DNA of 64,000 nucleotides from Antedon bifida. Lineage: Eukaryota; Echinodermata; Crinoidea; Comatulida; Antedonidae. The notes under the pieces are model-generated. The model made no database searches, was not told where the DNA came from, and was given only the letters and a program-made list of their open reading frames with translations. The position numbers were made by a program, and so were the translations under genes. Of the stretch, positions 58,085-64,000 are shown piece by piece. The stretch lies in NCBI GenBank assembly GCA_963402885.1, contig OY727094.1, forward strand, positions 21,144,501 through 21,208,500. The letters are read 5' to 3'. How positions within the stretch are numbered: position 1 is the first letter of the stretch; every line of letters starts with the position of its first letter.

Positions 58085-58910
58085 GGGACGGATTGCAATA
58101 TAAAGACTTTGTCTTAGGCTTAGATCTAAGCCCTAAGCCACTCGCGAAAGTCTTAGTTAAGCCTCTTAGCAAAGTCGATTGCAATATAGCGGTCTTAACT
58201 GAGACTTTATTAGTAAAGAAACAATCAAACCAGCCTATAGTTACCGACAAATGAGGGCGCTATACCAACAAGTGCAAATAGAGTAATTTAACAATAAGGA
58301 GTAGCGACAAGCTCCTCAGTAGGACATATTGAGGCCATTTTAATACATGACACACTGCCTATTCAATAGCATTAAGATTATGTAAATACTAGGAAATTTT
58401 AGCAAATAATTAAAAATATTGGCAACAAAATTGTATGTAATTTAATTAATACATTTTAAATTTTAAATATGCTACTACAGTATATGTAGTCTTTTCTTGG
58501 TCAAAATAGTGTAGCGCTAGGCCGCGTATGGAGAATATGCGTACAGCTTGTTGATGCGGTTGTGGACCGCTAATAGTAATTGATCGTCAGGTAGGTGTGG
58601 GCCTATATAGATTTTATCTATTGAAACAATTGGTAGATAAAAATAATAATACACATGTCTTATAGTTCAATACCTCTTTTCTACACTAGTATCATAAAAT
58701 CAATTCACAGCAGTATTTAAAGAAGTTAATTTCGCCATGATATTACTAGCTAGCCTAGGAGCGCTCGCGTAGCGCAAGACCACTGCGCTGAAATTCTAAG
58801 GCTAAGACTTCTTATTGCAATGGTCTTAAATCTAAGACCATCGTTGCTAAGGGTTTCATCTTGGGCTTAAGTCTAAGACCGCGGTTAAGACCTTTATTGC
58901 AATCCGCCCC
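58085..58910. mobile_element. Harbinger-like MITE, 826 bp
   Basis: Left GGGACGGATTGCAATATAAA and right (reverse complement) GGGGCGGATTGCAATAAAGG, with further inverted TCTTAG/CTAAGAC clusters inside both ends. GC-rich GGG termini suggest PIF/Harbinger, but no clear 3-base duplication was found. Confidence 0.6.
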
Positions 58911-59279
58911 TGATCGTACAGTAATATTACTATAACTAAATCTTTTTGATTCCCGAACCTTACAATCAATATAATGGTGCCTGTCCATTGGACGGGTACG
59001 CTAGTATGTTTATATTTTTTCTAATACAATGAAAATCCACAAAATATCAATAAACCATTATTTTAACCATTGACCTACAGCTACAAACATTTTATACTTA
59101 AGCACATTCTACTTATCTCAGTAACATTTAAGCGAATAGGGTCATGCTTCTTGTCAAAATGCTCAAAACCTCATGTTTCTATACACTTTAATTTTTTCCA
59201 AAACTGACCTAAAACTATTTTTGACCAGAAAATTTGTCTAAAATTACTCAGAATATATTTAACTTATAAATATAAATCA

Positions 59280-60130
59280 TCATCTTAAACGTTAATCGTC
59301 GTTAAACATTGCTCGTCTCACTTGTGTTCACCACTGAGCAAGCATGTGTAGAGGTCCGCATGTGAAAAGTTCTGTTTCCTTTTTTATTTTTGCCATCCAT
59401 GTTGTTTTTGGTCTTCCTTTTTGTCTTTTGGTCTTTCTCTGAGCCTCTCCGAGTGCGATCTTAGCTGGTGTGTTTTCATTTAAACGGAGCAGGTGACCAT
59501 ATCATGTCAACCTTCTTTTCTTTATGTTCTTACTCCACTCAATTTCTCCTGTTCTTTTGTACAAATCTTCATTTTTTATTTTCTCCGGCCACCTTATACC
59601 TATTATTCTCTTTAGGAATTTTCTTTGAAAGACATCGATTTCGCTCTGTAATGATACTGTCATTGTCCACAGTTCACAATTATACTTAAAGATGCTTGTG
59701 AGGTATACGTTGAAGACTCTCATTTTCAGGTTTATTGTTATTTTTCTATTTTGGAGTATGTGATTTATCTTGCTGAAAGCTGCTAATGCAGGACGTTTTC
59801 TGTATTTTACATCCTCTTACTTACTTACAAGGAATTTGCAATTTCGCCAGTCTTCATTTCCCTTCCTTTTTATTTTAAAATCTTCTGTTTTTGACAGGTT
59901 AACTTTTAGATTGTAGTCTTGTAGATACCGTGGAATATTTATTTCATTTATGTATTCTTGTGAGGTAGATACAAAAGATATGTCATCTGCATATTGGATG
60001 TTTAATGTGAATTCGAGTGTATATTGTTTTTGTTGTTGCTCTTGTTCATATTTTTGTAGGATATGTGCTAGATATGTAGTGAAAAGGTGGGATTAAGACA
60101 GTCTCCCTGTGGTACTCCTATGTTTGATTT
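59280..60130 (-). pseudogene. LINE reverse transcriptase 3' fragment (different family)
   Basis: Minus strand. GVPQGDCLNP near 60110, IQYADDISFVSTSQEYI near 60000 (YADD catalytic motif), LKVNLSKTEDFKIKRKG, then YNCELWTMT, DVFQRKFLKRIIGIRWPEKI and KKRRLTxxGHLLRLNENTPA, GRPKTTW. The GHLLRL...GRPKTTW tail is common in one class of non-LTR elements and differs from the CR1/jockey-like copies elsewhere. Heavily frameshifted and 5'-truncated. Confidence 0.8.
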
Positions 60131-62608
60131 ATTTGGGTCGCCTATTTCCTTTCAAATCTTTAGATTCTTTCAGATCTACTTGTTCTTATATAAATAATTT
60201 GCAAATATCCCTTACATTATTTAAACAATGCATAAGAACCAATGCTTTTATGGTCATTAAAAATCCTGATCAAATGTTTATATTAATCAATTTGCATATT
60301 ATGTAAAATAAGCACTTGTCTGTGTTATGCAATGACACACTGTAAAGGGTTTAACCCGTTGACCAATTATGTCACTTAACATACATACATAATATGGTCA
60401 AGGATTGAACTTCCTGACCATGGTAGATGTTGCAAATGAGGGCATTATCATAGGGCACATACTGTGGGTTTCACAATCGCTCATCAAAGGGACATCACAA
60501 AATAGTGTCGCCCTATTTGGCTCTCAGGGAAACCCAACATTATTAAATTGTGTTGTAGAATGGCTGCAAAGTTCATATTTAAACATGCTATAGGATCTGC
60601 CTCCTCTTCACAAATGGCAATAACGTTCAGTCTTTTGAAGAGCAATTGTTGATCAATGAACTGTGAATCTTCTGATAGTACGGGTTATTATGTCTTTCAG
60701 CTCGATATTTGTGCCAAAATAGATTTTTTAGCTAATTTTGTTATTCTTGAGATGCTGAATCCAAAAAAGTTAGGTGCCATTTTTTTCGACCACTCCTTCA
60801 GCCGCCATTTTGTATTTCAAAATGGCCGACGTTCCACACTAAAGTTGGTCATCCATGGTATCATTGGAAAGGGAATGTAATACTGATCATTTTATTCCAT
60901 TACACCCATATCAATAAACGCATAGTTACATAGTAATTGCGCAATAAACAAATCACGTGACCAATAAAGGTCAAAAGGTCAACATGCAATTTCACCAAAT
61001 ACTGTACTGTTTGGTATCGTTGGATATATTTGTTTTATTCTGAATACAGTTTTATTAATGTTTGTTTGATTTTCTTTCTACTTTGTCATAATTGTCCATT
61101 TATATGTTTTATATTATATTATCTTATCTTAATACTGAATAAGTACAGTACTGGATTACACTTAACTTCAATGTCAACTTTCCGAGTTATTTAAAATCAA
61201 AATAACTATAGTCTGTGAACAAAGGTGAAATAAACTGTTGTCAAATTACATCTTTGTTTTGTTTTGTTGGATAGCTTTTTAAATTCTGAATCTTTTTTAT
61301 TTTTAGTAATTTCTGTTTTCGTAAAAAGAAAATGCTACGGGTCATGGTATCATTTGTATAACAGCTGGTACCACACAATATAAAGCCATCTGTGCACAAT
61401 GCCAATGTTAATTGGCATGCCTTTCTCTTTGAACGTCAGATGAAGTGCAGCAAACAGAATGTTTGCATTTGATATTATTATACAGTGAAAAAATCTTAAA
61501 AGGTTTAAAAAAAAATTAAAATCAATTAGTTTTCCTCAAATAAAGTTTACACGAAATAAAGAAAAGTCAGTGTCCTACTGCTGCCTTTACTACCTTTACA
61601 AACTACAAATCGATATTGTAAAGAAACGAATTACGGTGTTTTTAACGTCTAAAAGTTCCCTTGATTTTTACATATGGTTTGTGACTATCTCAATACAAAT
61701 CCTAACTATACGTTGTTATTATTAAAAGTTACATAGAATAATTAATCAAAATATACTTGTTTGTGTTAACTTAACTTTAAAAACTTATCGGAAAGAAGGG
61801 AAACAATATCCGCTTTCCAGCAATATTCAAATTAGTTTGAGAAAAAACGAAATCTTTTAACATTCTACAACCTTATAAATGTGTATGTAACGATTTCAGT
61901 TATTAAATTCCCTTTTATAAATTTGCATTTTAATTTTGTTACTTTTACTGCATTTCTCAGTTATATTCAGGGGCTGATGCAGGAGTGTTGCCCCAGTTGC
62001 CCAAATGTTTTTTTCTGCCACTAAATTAAAATTTAGACCTCATTTCATCATATTATAGATTAACTATTAACATTATAGAAGTCCAGGGTTGGAAAAGACT
62101 ATATATATAGGCTTATGTAATTGACAGACTGCAGCGTAAAATTAACCAGCAGTCAACAATAATGTGCATAATTTACTGACGGTCAGTGTTTTTTTTGTTT
62201 GTTGACTGTTTGGATTGCTTGTGTGCATGAGAAGGTACGAAAGGCCACCACACACTGTGTTCGTGGTAAACCCTGTCATATGGGTCGTTGATTTCTCCAT
62301 AATCATTGCATTTTGCCTGGGGTTCCCTGTCATTTAAGTATTTCCGTAGTACCATATTTATCTTTACTTCCACTTGCTATTTTTACGTGCGAAAGTACCA
62401 TTTCCGGCCATCTAGGGGTGTCATTTACTATAAAGACAAAATAAACAGTTTAATCAAAAGCTTCCAGGCAATGGCTTCTGGTTTACTATTTTGTTCTTTA
62501 AATTATGATTTTATCAGGTAAACTATTTTAAATAATTTTAATTATCAATATACCTTGAAATTAGTTATTGTAAATAACTCAATAATTTGGCTGTTTGTTC
62601 TATTGCAG
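60131..62608. other. intron sequence, no gene recognised
   Basis: Contains a GCCGCCATTTTG/CAAAATGGC inverted pair near 60800-60826 of the type found in the foldbacks, and a TGACCAATAAAGGTCAAAAGG block near 60959. No supportable ORF. Confidence 0.35.
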
Positions 62609-62718
62609 AGGCTAAGACTTATAATTGTTTTTGTGAACTGATGAAAAGGATGTCTAAAAATTTTCCTCATGGAGGTGCTATGGATACGCATTTTGCTAAT
62701 ATGAGATCTCTTATTCAG
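62609..62718 (+). CDS. SGSM1/2: SGSM1/2-like exon i (TBC domain)
   Basis: Acceptor ctattgcag, donor ggtagta. The first two bases complete a glutamate codon from exon h. It encodes [20 protein letters not shown] followed by [10 protein letters not shown], which is nearly invariant in SGSM1/2. Phase 0 at its end. The intron before it is about 5.9 kb and holds two MITEs and a LINE fragment. Confidence 0.97.
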
Positions 62719-63033
62719 GTAGTATTATTCATGAGTTTTAATGCCAAAATACAATGCACTAAAAGGCAACCTCCATGGTACGGTAGTTGACCCAACAGCT
62801 TTCAACGTAATAAACCATTATTTTGTATTGCAGCTTAAAATTGTTCCAAAAAACACTGTCTGTATTTTAACTGCTATTTTAAGAGCGCCATTAAACTTGT
62901 TTGAAATGTGTTCCTTTTCTCTTCTACAAAATGGAACAAGTTATATGCTCACCTATGGAATTTATGAAATGCTAGAAAATTTATTTTCCTTCTGCCTGCT
63001 CATGTTCTGTGCTTATTGTTTTATTAATTATAG
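62719..63033. other. 315 bp intron between exons i and j
   Basis: A plus-strand open frame runs across it (62741-63040), but it is out of the SGSM frame and has no motif, so I treat it as intron. Confidence 0.6.
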
Positions 63034-63130
63034 GTTCTAGATGCAGAGATGTTTGAACACATGCACCAGAATGGTGACTACACTCACTTCTATTTCTGTT
63101 ACAGATGGTTTTTACTAGATTTCAAACGAG
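63034..63130 (+). CDS. SGSM1/2: SGSM1/2-like exon j (TBC domain)
   Basis: Acceptor aattatag, donor ggtaact. It encodes [20 protein letters not shown] followed by [12 protein letters not shown], the conserved core of the C-terminal TBC half ([12 protein letters not shown]). It ends in phase 1. The remaining TBC helices, which in relatives begin with an acidic ELxxxD segment, are not in the window and should be on the next exon beyond 64000. Confidence 0.97.
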
Positions 63131-63494
63131 GTAACTATCACTCTTTGTGGATCCTTCTATGATCTATATTTTGAGCACAAGTGAAAACCAGCCAAAATAA
63201 TGACATTAGAAATTGAACGAAGTGTACTGTTTGGTTTATATATATGCTCACGCTAGCCATTCGCGAATTTGCAAATGACGTGGTAAATTGACAAAAACTG
63301 GCGTAAAAAAATTTCCCTTTAAAAATCAAACATTCGTCCACCTAGGCCTTACTGAATAAAGTTTGCTGCCGTGGTCAGCCCAGCGAGATATTGTGTGAAT
63401 TGCGCATCGATGACATCGATAATCCAGATTTCAGTAATTTGCCTTTGGATTTATATATTATATCTACTGTATAGTCCTAATTAAATATAGGTTA

Positions 63495-63722
63495 GGCAAT
63501 CTAGCTAAAGCCCAAAGTGATGCAAATTGCAAACAGATATTTTTCTTTTTTAAATGGTCATATATGATAAGGAATCAAAATTTGAGCATCACACCTTTTT
63601 CACTCATCCCAAAGATATACAAATTAGCTTAAATATGCAAATTAGGGTAACATTACAGGATTACCATATCTCAAAAACAACTAGTCTAGATTTGTTCACT
63701 GATTTATTCAGAATGTATATAT
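63495..63722 (+). repeat. partial copy of the 1.5 kb palindrome's outer arm
   Basis: Matches 14330-14545 (GCCCAAAGTGA, TTTTTCTTTTTTAAATGGT, AAATTTGAGCATCACA, AATATGCAAATTAGGGT, ACCATATCTCAAAAAC). It stops at TTAA (63723). Confidence 0.75.
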
Positions 63723-64000
63723 TTAACCCATTGACTGCTGGATGTTTATTGGCCCATTGTTCTGCAATGCCAGTATATTTCAGTAGGGCATTTCCTGCTT
63801 GCCAGCTCATTTTTTTATCAACGTCAGAATAAACAAACAATTTTTGACAGGGTAGTATTATTTTGCAAATAACTAATAAACTATTGATAATTTGAAAAAA
63901 TAAATAATAAACCTAGTTCATCAGACTTTTCTACACAACCAGAACAATTAGCCTATTCACATAAATGCAAAAATTTGGTACAGCGAGAGGTGGCATCCTT
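63723..64000 (+). mobile_element. possible left end of a piggyBac-like element running off the window
   Basis: TTAA (63723-63726) is followed by CCCATTGACTGCTGG, resembling the CACTTTGACTGCC end at 32542. It breaks the palindrome copy at exactly that point. The right end is not in the window. Confidence 0.4.

Larger units (their letters stand above)
13010..63130 (+). other. SGSM1/2: SGSM1/SGSM2-like Rab-GAP gene, partial (ten exons seen, both ends outside the window)
   Basis: Ten plus-strand exons, each bounded by AG/GT, join without a frame conflict and together read as the middle of a small G protein signalling modulator 1/2 protein. Phases: 13010-13077 (starts with the third base of a codon, ends 1), 23753-24061 (ends 1), 38255-38450 (ends 2), 38797-38861 (ends 1), 39333-39469 (ends 0), 45417-45485 (0), 45690-46478 (0), 56477-56684 (1), 62609-62718 (0), 63034-63130 (1). 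In vertebrates SGSM1 (RUTBC2) and SGSM2 (RUTBC1) carry an N-terminal RUN domain, a PH-like Rab-binding region and a C-terminal TBC domain that stimulates GTP hydrolysis by endosomal/melanosomal Rabs; they also bind Rap and Rab9-type GTPases. The visible exons cover the Rab-binding region, a variable linker and most of the TBC domain. The RUN exons must lie before base 13010, probably before base 1, and the TBC C-terminus beyond 64000. I cannot tell SGSM1 from SGSM2; a single pre-duplication orthologue is likely. Confidence 0.93.

Noticed and set aside
62741..63040. Plus-strand ORF of 99 codons
   Set aside because: It lies almost wholly in the intron between two well-supported SGSM exons and is in a different frame.

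Overview
This is animal (metazoan) genomic DNA: AT-rich, intron-rich, with GT..AG introns and a dense load of transposable elements. The only host gene I can support runs left to right through almost the whole window. It is an SGSM1/SGSM2-family gene (small G protein signalling modulator, a Rab GTPase-activating protein with RUN, Rab-binding and TBC domains). Ten exons between 13010 and 63130 join with consistent phase into about 682 codons. The 5' part (RUN domain) and the last part of the TBC domain lie outside the window. Repeated TAGGCCTA palindromes, Penelope, BEL, gypsy and non-LTR elements, and many foldback repeats fit a marine invertebrate, perhaps an echinoderm. That placement is a guess from texture, not proof.

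Layout. 0-6 kb: a zinc-finger/PIP-box ORF (minus), a LINE-like 3' end and a gypsy element broken by two adjacent stops. 6.5-9 kb: a LINE 3' end split by a 1.58 kb Helentron-like element. 9-13 kb: tRNA-like and nuclear-receptor-like repeats and a further Helentron-like family. 13 kb: first visible SGSM exon. 14.4-15.9 kb: a 1.5 kb palindrome. 17.2-20.4 kb: two Helentron-like elements, one nested in the other. 22-23.3 kb: a foldback. 23.75 kb: second exon, followed by another nested Helentron pair. 26.6-31 kb: a foldback-type repeat split by a LINE. 32.5-37.5 kb: a piggyBac-like MITE and a 3.8 kb TIR element. 38.2-39.5 kb: three exons. 39.5-45.4 kb: a BEL/Pao retrotransposon on the minus strand with two 222 bp LTRs, itself hit by Tigger-like and Mutator-like MITEs and a LINE end. 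45.4-46.5 kb: two exons. 47-49.9 kb: a foldback enclosing a 30 bp minisatellite. 50.3-56.2 kb: a third Helentron-like family, a LINE, a hAT-like transposase fossil split by a MITE, and a Penelope element. 56.5-63.1 kb: the last three exons, with MITEs and another LINE between them.

The most interesting pattern is a set of four non-coding families that share one architecture: a 5' hairpin whose arm recurs inverted near the 3' end, then a second hairpin, then CTAG (or CTNG) followed by T. This matches what is known of Helentron/Helitron2-derived non-autonomous elements such as Drosophila INE-1. Members have twice inserted into the same T-run of a relative. All non-host ORFs look decayed; nothing suggests an active element inside the window.
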